Below are positions 23,918 through 34,504 of a DNA stretch of 64,000 nt, one piece after another (the first letter of the stretch is position 1; each line of letters begins with the position of its first letter). The notes beneath the pieces were generated by a model. It was not told the DNA's origin. It worked only from the letters and a program-made list of their open reading frames with translations, and made no database searches. Source of the DNA: Hymenochaete sp. R1 (lineage: Eukaryota; Basidiomycota; Agaricomycetes; Hymenochaetales; Hymenochaetaceae); assembly GCA_019400425.1 (NCBI GenBank), contig JAFREE010000062.1:1-64000 (forward strand). Reading direction: 5' to 3'. A program made the translations under genes and the position numbers.

Positions 23918-26900
23918 GCTGCCTTCGAGAGATAGCTCACTTGGCCGGTGTCCCTATACCACCAGTTAACATCGAGCTGAGGTTATGACGTCAACATGAA
24001 ACCCTACGACACACCCATCGAGTTATACCCAGTCTGTGCGCTCGATGCACATGCTCAGCGTTGCCCTCGTTGCCAACTGCAATTCTTCGCCTCTTTTTCA
24101 TTTACGACCGGCAACCAAATATTTTCACCTTCATTCTTTGCATGTGGCAGTCTTTACTTCATTCCTACGATGTCAAGTATTTTTATTTCATAATTTGTGC
24201 ATAAGCATTCTTAATCTGACTTGCTCTCGGTCTGCTTTCATGTTTCCATTGTTATCTAATACCTTTCACTCCTTTACGACCTGATTGCATGTGTACGTAT
24301 CATATATAGCATTTCCTTCCGTGACATTGTCTCCCTTAGAATACCCATCTCTAATGACTTCTGCGTTTGTCAAGGATACTCCGATCCAACTTGTATATCC
24401 CCTCCTTAAGCTTGGCTTACTCTGTCTTTACTTTGTTTCTTCCCGGTTTCGCTCTATATTATAGCTCGTATTTAGTGCCTCGCGTTCATCAGGTAAAAAG
24501 TAATTCTGTACTCGGCGTGGTATCGGTGAAATATTATAAACACATCATTACATCCCCGCTCCGATTTGAATTTGAATTTCATTTCGTCGACGGGCGTGAC
24601 ACTCGTCTCACTATCTTCTTCGCTTCACATCACCTTCTCCATCGACTCCTTGTGTGCCTAGGTGTTCAACCTCTGCACTGCCTGATCTTGATGGAGCTCT
24701 TCTCTTGAACCGAAGGGGTAAAGCCAAGGGACCGAAGTAGTTGACGAAGACGTGTTTCCGCGCTTTCTCCTATAGGACATAAGCTTTAGTCGGAGATATC
24801 TGGCCTTCGGTACGCACTTCCTTGGGGTACGTCAGCTCGTTACACGTATCTACGCGTCACTTATGTCCGCCAAGGCACGCAGCGGAGAACGTACTTGTGT
24901 CAACAGCCCGAAAGGTACGTGCCAGTGTACCAGAAGTTCTCTCTTACCCCGTTTGTTCAATTTTTATCATTTGACAAGGCCGACGCATGGGTCCCAGAGT
25001 ACCGGTCTTAAGGGACCCGGCTAGATAGTATCATAGTTTTCTTGGATGTAATCCTGTAGTCCTGTAGATGGTCAATGGGCCTTCAACGATAAGGTACAAT
25101 ACAAGAGAAACAGTATCCATGAAGACTCTCGATGGAAATAAAAGTTGCGGAAAACAAAACTTATCGACGGCAAGTGTGCGACGGTTTCTAGTGATGTGTA
25201 CGTGCTTGATGGTGGGGACTATGCTACCACGAGTGAGTCGTAATCGTAATCGTAACAATGAATACACGCAGTAGGTCTCCATTCGCGCTGAGCGATGCGT
25301 GCGACTTTTGGAGTCTTCTGATAGATGGTAGCGCAGTCGCTAGGTTTCCGTAAGATACGATGAAAGAAGAATGCTTTATTCGTGAATGTCCGTTCCGCTT
25401 TTGCTTGAGATCGAATTTTGCTTCACATCCATTGCAGGGCTGATGGAGGTATCAACATGCGTATCATCATTACAGCAACACACCGGCATAGTGATTCCGA
25501 TGAATGGATAATGATAGGGCGCTTCCCAGCTTGTTGTATTAACAGGCCCGTGGGTTGTGTGAGGTGAAGAGAAGTAGGTCTCTACGTCGCTGATTGATGT
25601 GAGACGATAACAGGAGACTTCGAGTCCCCACATCAAGATCGAAGGAAGTGATGCATGTGAGTTTTCTCGTGTAGATAAGTCTCTGATTATTGTCTTTAAA
25701 ATTTAAAATTTAACGCTGTTGCGGGTGAAACGCATGAAGAGATACAGCGAGTAACGAAACTTCCTTAACTGAAGAATTGGTACAAAATCGGCTTTCGAAC
25801 CTGCGCCTGCAGATGCGCTGTCTGACGACAGCTAGGTGCCTAAAGCAGGATAAAATAATACTTCCATTAGATTTATTCTCGTATCTCGACTCACGCTATA
25901 CAGACAAAAAAGCATATAAACACATAGTGTGAATGCTACCTTCCGTTAGAAGACCAAAATTGCTGTGGTCCTGGGAACGAGATGGATCTATGTTGCAAGG
26001 GTGATGCTGCCGCACCAGCGCCCTAGGGCGAAATTTATACCTATAGCAATTTGGACCTTTCTATGCATGAACGCAGCGTCTGTCGACATGTCGAAAAGGG
26101 TTACACATAGAAGGCTAATTGAAAATGTGAGTGCTTAATTCCTCAAATATCAAGGAGTGTGGCATGAGATATTAGCTCTTACCTCGGACATATCCACATG
26201 CAAACACATGACGCTTTCAGCGTTCACTCTAAAGTACAAGCAACTTCATCTAGTAGACCCTTCAGGTAGCGGTGATGACTCTACTGCCGTAGTCCATGGG
26301 CGCTCAAGTCTGTGTCGCAGTGAACTATCACCACGGATACCCTTCGCTGCGAGGATATATGATCGGCCCAAGAATCCGTTTTCCGATTTCGCGCCCGAGT
26401 CCTTACTTGAAACCCAGGCATTATTTGCCGCGATTGCACTGGAATAGATAAATTATAGCTGCACAGAGCAACACGGCAATTAGAAATGTCGCGAAAATGT
26501 CGGACGGACAATAACTCACCTCGTCTGAAATAAAGTAGAGTAGCTCAAGGAAAGAGGGGGAAGGGGCGTTTGAAAGTTGCATTGCCCCCTTATGCATTAG
26601 CCTCCCACGACGAGCGTCGTGATTACGGAGTGATTCATTGATGCTCAAAGGGCTTCACCCATATGGTCTAGCATAGGCCGTATACCACTATGCAGAGCTT
26701 CACTCCTCGGTCTAATTATAGTCGCCTTTGTATCGTCTGATCTCCGCACTGAGCATCGCGCGAGTCTTTTGATCCACTCTCTTGTTGGTTTAAACGAGAA
26801 CCGTTTGCGTACGCGGAGCGCAAAAAAAAAGCATACGGCTGGACGGGCGAGCCTCATACCTTCACAGTGCCTTTGGAGATTCGCAAACTAGAATGTGTAA

Positions 26901-28040
26901 TATGAGTCGGAAGATCAGAAAGGACGTTCTCAATGCAGGACGGAAGGGCGTTGTTTTTTTCACGATCGAATCGTATCTCACTTTAGGCCATTATGGTAAA
27001 GATAATTTCCGCCGACAGAACCATTTGAGTTTAGTGCACAGAGTTTTGATCCAAACCTGATGGATCGACAACGACGTACGAGGCAATGAGGAACCAATCG
27101 AATCGTAGTAATGGCGATACGCATCGCTCGGTGAGCAAGCAAAGATGCTATGCATAAAGTGAGATAGCGCCCGGTCGTTGTTCCGCGGGATGTCGGCGTC
27201 TTGAAATCGGCGGGACGCTGAGACCACGGGGGAAAATGCTCATCGAGGCTACAAGTTTGAGGAATTCGTTTGCAGGCCGAGAGATATTTGCCGATACGTA
27301 TCTGTGCAAAGAGTCTGTTGAAGAGTGTACACTGTGACGTGAGTTCAGAACAACGAGCGCGAGATTATGAGGATGAGGTGGATCAACGTTACCTTAGTAA
27401 GTATGCTCTCGTCCTTCCGATCATTGAAATCGCATTTCGGACATTCGACACGCCAGAATAGGCACTTTTCATCATGTTCATTTTCTGCAATGGAACATTG
27501 AAAACTGCCAGCGGGCAGTAAAACGGGCAATTGCGAACTTCCGATCATCATGCACGGTGATAGTGCATAATTAATGTGAGATTCTGCTTCTCTCCTTACG
27601 CTCATGTTGCGTATGAGGCATATCCGTGCTACAGACTCGGTTTGGTAACTTGATTGGTGTCACGGTTGAAAAAAGGACATCGGGGTAGCAATTTAAGGAT
27701 GAACGAGCAGGATTCGGGGAAGGGCGTGCGAAGATTCTCGCTCTATTACGTAGTCTGGCGCTCAACTCCGGGTCCCGGCTCATTCCTGACTCATCACACT
27801 CACTTCTATTGAACACACGCTGCAACCGACCGGGCTTGCGAGTGAGCCATTCAGACTCAACAGCAGGAAGCTTCCTTAGAACGAGTATTGCTTTTCCTTA
27901 ACAATGTTATTCTGGATCCTGTCTGTCGACGGCAGGCCTCTTTCACCCGTTCACATTCGTTGCAAATTCTCAAATCTGTGCGATGATTTCACCTCTTCAC
28001 CTACAGGAAACCGCGCCTTCTTTATCATTCGTACAACAAC
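23918..28040. other. Gene-poor region (4.1 kb)
   Basis: The first few hundred bases are probably the 3' untranslated region of the transcription factor. Beyond that I see only short frames without domains on either strand. One tRNA-like segment at 25788-25840 is listed separately. No inverted terminal repeats or transposase remnants were recognised. Confidence 0.5.
25788..25840 (-). repeat. tRNA-like segment, possible SINE head
   Basis: Read on the minus strand, this starts GGCACCTAGCTG and has a perfect 6-bp hairpin (GCTGTC-GTCA-GACAGC) in the D-arm/A-box position. It continues AGCGCATCTGC and ends in a good B-box (GCAGGTTCGAAAGCC). The anticodon arm is missing or collapsed, so it is not a working tRNA. 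An A/B-box pair about 30 bp apart followed by an AT-rich body (taaattttaaattttaa near 25700) is what a tRNA-derived SINE would show. A decayed tRNA is the alternative. Confidence 0.35.
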
Positions 28041-28044
28041 TACC

Positions 28045-28056
28045 CATATATAAATA
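28045..28056 (+). promoter_or_regulatory. TATA box of the first NLR gene
   Basis: The sequence catatataaata lies about 66-77 bp before the ATG at 28122, in an otherwise non-coding, moderately AT-rich stretch. Its position and match suit a core promoter for the C2-NACHT gene. Confidence 0.55.
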
Positions 28057-28121
28057 CTAGCCTGACTTTGTCGAAATGAGGACCGGAGGCTGCAGTCGAT
28101 AGAAACCTACTTTTGAATGTC

Positions 28122-31100
28122 ATGGCACCCGGGCCTGTGCTCACCGAAAAGCACGATTTCATTCTGACCGGTAAGTATCATATTTTGTCAAGCTTTTTCG
28201 CGCGCGCGCTGACGGCGCTATGCTCGGCGTAGTGAACGATGCCAGAGATATTGTCCTGGGCGGCGCGAGAAGAGCATTAGGGAGCAAGCCGCGTGTATTC
28301 GTCGAAGTGGTCGTACGTGGACCTGGGCTCAAAGAAAGTTCAAAGCAACGAACAAATATCGCAGAACGGTCTTGGGAGCCATCCTGGGGTGAAGAATTAC
28401 CTATGTGCGTGGAAAGTTAGTCAATACTGTGCAGAATTGAAACCCGAATCTCAGGGCCTCAGATATTGGATCTGAAATTCTTGAGTTAAAGCTCATCCAT
28501 GCATCGTCAATTGGAAAGGATGATGTGATTGGGACCAGTACCGTGGCGCTGGCCAGATTGTATACTCTTCCTGAGAACGGACAACGATGTGAGCATTTCG
28601 AATCTACTCTTGTTCTTCTTCGCTGAACTCCTCAAGACGAAGTTGACGCCCTTCGTAATGGGCTACAGACGGCGGTAGTAACAATACACATCAGAAAATC
28701 TACCAGAGATCAGAACTTGAAAATCGCGTTGAAGAATGTTGTCAGGGACTCAGCGAAAAATAAGCAGTTCATTGATATCTCATCCGCGTCTATTGGCCTG
28801 GTCGACTATACCTCGGAACTTGCGGGCAAATTCGATGTTGCTGGGCATACACAAACCTTGCAGAAATACATACCAACCCTCGACGCATTCGTTGCTGCTA
28901 TAGACAGCGTAGCGTCTGTACGACTTAAGTTATTTGAGTCAGAGCTCTTATACTAATTTCACTGTAGGCACATCCTTACCTTAAAGTGGCCTGGAATATC
29001 ACAACAATCATATACAAGGTATGCATTTATACAAGAGATTCATCGGCGCCGTTCAGAGTCAATACTGTCATTAGGTTGTTTCGACACAAGTGAAGCGCGA
29101 TCAGTATGTTATCGACCTCATGGGAAAAGTAGTCGAGTCATTTCCTCTCGTTAACGATGCAAGCACTGCTGGTGCACGAAAGCTTTTGAGGTCATTCGAA
29201 ACCACGATAATGAATCTCGTCGATTTACTTCTTGAAATATGTATTTTTGTCCGAGAGTACTTTCGCCTATCTTTTGGCGGTAAGTTGTCTGACTTCTTAA
29301 GATATCGCAATAGCTGATTCTGATATATAGGGCGGTTAGTCGGTCAGAAACGAAACAGAGAGATCGAAGGCTTTCAGGATCGGCTCAAGCAATTGAGGAT
29401 CGATCTTCACGATGGCTTCGTACGTCAGGTATCGCGGAACCAGGATCTACTGAGTGGGTACCATCTTTCACTGCAGTTCGGCGCCATTTGAAAATCTTCA
29501 CTTACAGACTTGCGCCTCAAGCTGAACCTCCAACGCCACGATGGTTCCGATCGCCCCCAATGTCTACCAGAAACGCGCGTGGAATTGGTTGAAAAGGTCA
29601 AAGCGTGGTTCCGCGACGAAAAATCGCCTCCCATATTTTGGCTTTGTGGCGCAGCTGGAACTGGGAAGAGCACAGTAGCTACTACCATTGCCGTTGATCT
29701 GGACAAACAAGACGCTCTTGGTTCATACCAGTTCTTCGTCCGGAAGATGAGCAGCGCTGGGGCGGCGATTCGGACACTTGCTTTCGATCTGGCACAAGTG
29801 AACTCTTCTGTTGCTACAGCTATTCTATCCTCAGAAGGCGGAGCCGATCATCTTTCTCTTCCATTGATGACGCAGCTCAAGAAACTCCTCCTCGATCCTT
29901 TACAGGATTCTATCACAGAGATACACCATCCTATCCTCATAATACTAGACGCACTGGACGAGTGCGAGGGCACATCGGAATTGTGTTGCTTGATCAAACA
30001 GCTTGCAACATGTACCGGAAACATAAACAAACTCAAGTTTGTGGTCACGAGTCGCCCCGAAAGAGAAATAGTGGACAACCTTAGCAACTCGGAAGTCCTC
30101 AGGGTGGATCTGAAACCACAGGATTCTTATCCAGACGTCCGGGTGTTCATACAGGCGATGCTCCCTAATGCTTTAGGGACGGAGGTCAAAAATTTGACCT
30201 CCTTGATGGATACAATCGCGAGCCTCTCAGCTAAATCTGGAGGGTTATTCGTCCATGCTTCTACGCAGATCTTGCTTATCAAAAATAGCACGAATCGATT
30301 GGATAGGCTGAAAAATGTGCTAGATTCTACGGAGTTTGAGGGGCTTGATGGCCTCTACGAAACAACCCTTTCGAGCTCGCTCCAGTGGTCGGAATGTCGG
30401 AACGAGTTTGTCAAGGTGACAGCGCTCATAATCTATGACAAGGAAAAGCTACGAACGTCGAAGGCCATCGACGAGTTGCTCGGTCTCCCTGCATCCCGGA
30501 CCAGCTTCAATCTTCTTTCTAATATGAAGTCCGTGATAGCATTCGAGGAAGGCCAAATAATCAGCATTCTCCATAGGTCTTTTTCGGATTTTGTCACCAA
30601 GCCGAGTCGTAGAGATCAACCATGGCACATTGACGTCGAAGAGCAGAACTTGTTCTTTACTTCTCGATGCTTCGAGGTTATGCGGGACTGCTTACGCTTC
30701 AACATATGCAAAATCCCATCATCTTTGGTGCATAGTCGCAATCTTGAAAATCGCCGGGAACTTATCAGCGAGAATATACCGATTTCTCTTCGCTATGCAT
30801 GCCTCTGCTGGTCGGTTCATTTGGAGGAAGTGGCCTTCAGCGCCTCTTTGGCGGCGTTTCTTAAGGAACTACTCGAAAAGCGTTTTACATTTTGGCTGGA
30901 GGTTCTAAGCATCATTGGCAAAATGAAAGCTGCCGGGACTGCTCTCATAAAAGCCATTAAATGGACATCTGTGAGCGCGTTTTGGTTTTTGACAAAGGAG
31001 GGAACTCATTTTCAACTAGGAACATGACGCTGGGCTGTTGTCGCTTTTGCAAGAAGCACGGGCCCTCGTCAATACGTATGGCACGCCGATGTCAGATTCC

Positions 31101-33392
31101 GTGCCTCATATATATTTAACTATGGTTCTTTTCGCAAGCCCGGGTTCCTCGCTCGCTCAGCAATATTTGGGGATATCGCCGCGTATTGCTCGATTGGATA
31201 TCCGAGGCGTAAAGTGTTCTACGCCCGTATTGAATATGCTTTCCACGTATGGACGAAATGTAATGGCAGGAGCATTATCGCATAATGGCGATCGAATTGC
31301 GAGCTATTCCGAAGATAAGAGTCTCATAGTATGGGATTCTGAGACGGGAAAGCGCGTGTACGACCTCCATGATGATCAGCAACGAGACTCTGCGACAGGC
31401 TTATCCCGCATCGCTTTTTCGAACAATGCCAAGAAGGTCATCATCGGCTACGACAATGGTGGCATAGAAAGCGTAGAGTTGGCAAGCCACAACCGAGAAA
31501 GCGGTACATATGCTCCTCCATCGAGCAGCGTTCTGTGTATTTCGTCTCTTTCGACAAAGTCGAACATTCTCTCAATCCACGCAAACGGAAGGATCAACGA
31601 GTTCAATGAAAATCTGATTCACCAGAGCTCTCAGTACATCGCTACCAATGTCGAAGTAAAAGCAGCTGCAATTTCTGAGGCCGTCGCCCAAGCTGTGGTC
31701 GGACTATCGGACGGTCGTATCATGACTCGCAGCCTAGAAGCCGAGGGAGACGCCAAACTTGTGAAGACCGAAGGACAACCCATTCACGACTTTAGGTTCG
31801 CCTGGTCGGCAAATGGAGATGGATTTGCTTCAAGTTCGACGAGAGAAAATCCCGTTTCGCCGCCTCCTTTCAACTCGGTAATAAGGGTCTATTCATGGCC
31901 ATCGCTAGCCAATGTCATTGAAATTGAAGCAAATAGCTACGTGACGGAGCTTGCATTAGCCTGCAATGCTGCCTTCGTGGCAGCTGGTTGTGACGGTCCA
32001 AATGGTCTTTACATCTGGAAAGGCCAGTCGGGTACCCTCATACATAAATTAGACTTTGGACATTGTCATTCCCTCAATTTCTCCCCAGACGCTTCCCGAC
32101 TTTACGTCAATGCCAAATCCGGAGTTCAAGTACTTGACATACAGACAGAGGCTCATTATCACACTAAATTACCTCAACAGCGCGATGTCTGCGGGTTATC
32201 CCTCATGGACTCCGGGAAAATTGTAGCAGTTCTACTTATCAAGCACGCGGATACGACCCGGACGTATAGCATTTCAGTGTGGAATCTTGACTATCAAGAG
32301 TCTCATTCGTTTGATGTGGGAGTGGAGTCCGGCTCGCTCTCCCAGAATGGCAAGTACTTCTGGCAGGACAACGGTTCCGTTTGGGAAGTAGAAACCGCCG
32401 AACGAATATACAACTTTGTGCACCAGGAACCCAGTGCGAATCGCTCCATAAGTGCTATCTCGAATGACGGTCTGCTTTGTGCCAGTACCGCCTTGAACGA
32501 TGATTCGGTTCGTGCTGGCACCGAGGGCTACAGTATCCGTGTCTGGGAAAGAGACCGTGATACGCCGTTCGTCCTTCAACTCCGACGCAACATATATGCA
32601 CCAGAACCGAACTCCAAAGATACAGAACCTTACACCGGTCTGCTTCGATTTACACCCGATAGCAAACACATCGTTTTCGGTTTGTCGGGTATTTCAGTGA
32701 CACGCGATCGTAGGCTCCTTCGCACATACCGCCCGTCTTTTTGGCTATTCTTATGGGACATCAGAGAAGAGAAACTTCTCTGGTCTCATCCAATATCAAC
32801 AAATGCTCTTGACCCAGAGTCCTTCGCATTCTCACCCAACGGTTTAATAGCCCTAGTCACGGATTCTCTACAACTCATTGACTTGGAAACGGGAATTATA
32901 AGGGTGCAGCTCCGCGACGGCTTGACTCAAAAGGCTGACAAGCTAGCCTTCTCTCCGGATGGTCACCATTTATTCTGTTCAAATGATATGGGAAGCATCG
33001 TGATCCGCAATGCAAACGATGGCGTGGTCCAAAGTGGACCTTTCCACTCGGATCTCTTTGCGATGCCTTGGCGAAACTCGAGGCCAGTCTCTCTCAACGG
33101 GAAGCAATTTTTCCATCATGACAACCTCGACGTTATCCGTGTCCGTACCATCGATAGGCAGATGATCTCTGAGCATTTTGAAGAAGCGGTGGAGAATGAG
33201 TGGACGCGCGAGTTTGTCCGTACCATCGGAAGCCTCAGTACTTGGAGACTTGATAGAGACGGGTGGATTAAAGATGAAAAAGGAAACTTGCTTGTTTGGA
33301 TTCCAGCAGACTATCGAAAGACGCTTCTATTCCCAACCATCGAGGCACTCTTGAATGTCCCTTTCTCTACGCGCATTGTATTTCGGTGTTGA
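28122..33392 (+). CDS. NLR/STAND protein: C2-like, NACHT, propeller (copy 1)
   Basis: Predicted cytosolic NTP-dependent sensor of the fungal NOD-like family, used in non-self recognition or programmed death; its ligand is unknown. Nine exons: 28122-28170, 28233-28404, 28455-28588, 28643-28917, 28968-29018, 29075-29279, 29331-29453, 29508-30970, 31020-33392, giving 1614 residues. Residues 17-120 look like a C2 domain (PRVFVEVVVRGPG, WEPSWGEELPM, KDDVIGTSTVAL). A helical conserved region (about 140-335) follows. The NACHT has Walker A GAAGTGKST at 384-392 and Walker B ILIILDALDE near 480. A winged-helix region precedes about 650 residues of degenerate WD40-type repeats, ending in GWIKDEKGNLLVWIPADYRK, a C-terminal signature I associate with agaricomycete NACHT-WD40 proteins. 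Exon structure is identical to the gene at 38052, so the two are tandem paralogues. No break seen. Confidence 0.92.
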
Positions 33393-33408
33393 GTTCTGAT
33401 GCATTTTT

Positions 33409-33424
33409 CGTCAGGGGAACACCC
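33409..33424 (+). repeat. Left terminal inverted repeat
   Basis: The sequence cgtcaggggaacaccc is the exact reverse complement of 37337-37352. It begins 16 bp after the stop codon of the upstream NLR gene. Confidence 0.85.
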
Positions 33425-33720
33425 TTCTAATTCTATGCTTTTCTTTTCTATTTTTCCCAATTCTACCAATTCCAGAATTAATTGGCTCTGCAAAAACGGT
33501 ACATAAGTAGAATTAGCAAGAATTGACTAGAATTGCGAGAATTAAGATAAAGTGCTTAGAATACCATTGGGTGAATTGAAATACCATGACGAAATTTGAA
33601 ATGTTATAATAAAGTTACCTGAATACTAGTTGATCAAATAGATTAAAGTTTCTAGAAGAACAATAAGCAGATGGAAACATGCATTCTTATAATAAGCATA
33701 TTATTTTATATATTTTTGAA

Positions 33721-34190
33721 TTATTTGCATGCACTCAGTTGCGGGTAATTAAAGATATCTTTATTGAAGATAATATAAAGGCTAGTTGGGTACACAACAA
33801 TGGAATCTACATATTTAACATTGGAAGGGGGTAGCAACTGTGCGACCTGTACCGAAGAATAACCCTCCAACCACACAGCGACACTAACCTTCCCTAAAAT
33901 GTTGTGACCTTCTGCTCTTCCATCCAGATAGAACCTAACAATCTCCATTACCACCTGCAGTTCCCCCTCCTACTCCAACCCCGAGATGTTGGAATCCTCA
34001 AAAAGCTGCTGCCACCCACAGGGAAGACCGGTGAACCCACCGGTGGATGTGTTGAAACAATATGTTTTAGGTAGATAGGGTTGTATGGTGCACTGACCTT
34101 GACATATTCCTGGTCACTGGCAAAGTTCATGAGACTCGACAGATTCAACACCCTCTTAAACGACTCACTCATTACACTCTTTGACACCAA
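33721..34190 (-). pseudogene. Possible captured gene fragment, unrecognised
   Basis: Two minus-strand frames abut: 33948-34190 (80 codons, ending SRRGNCRW) and 33721-33954 (77 codons, with FYLDGRAEGHNILGKVSVAVWLEG). Composition and periodicity look more protein-like than the surrounding AT-rich arm, and the overlap of about seven bases suggests one reading frame split by a shift. I recognise no family. Lying inside the inverted-repeat element next to two clear captured fragments, it is plausibly a third capture. Confidence 0.3.
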
Positions 34191-34504
34191 GCGAGCCTAA
34201 GCAAGGAAAGTATTGTCAGGCGTAATCTTGAGATAACCAGCCGGGAATGACAAAAGTTTCTGAGGGATAGTGTGAGCATGATAGAGGGTTACAGGTTTGA
34301 ACTCATTGTCACCATTGTTAGTGCACTGTCATGCTTCGATGATGAAGACGAGTGCTGTGATTTTGATGGGGATGCATTAGCTGATGATGGAAGATGATGA
34401 TGAAGAAGAAGAGAGACGACGCGCGATGGACTTTGCGAAGAAAAGGAGACTGATTATGTAAGCGTGCACTTGAACTTCAAGTGCAGGTCCACCGCGCGTT
34501 AGGT

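Noticed and set aside
33404..33411. An 8-bp target-site duplication expected for a hAT element with CAGGG termini
   Set aside because: The flanks tttttcgt (left) and acgttgtt (right) do not match, so the element was not assigned to hAT.
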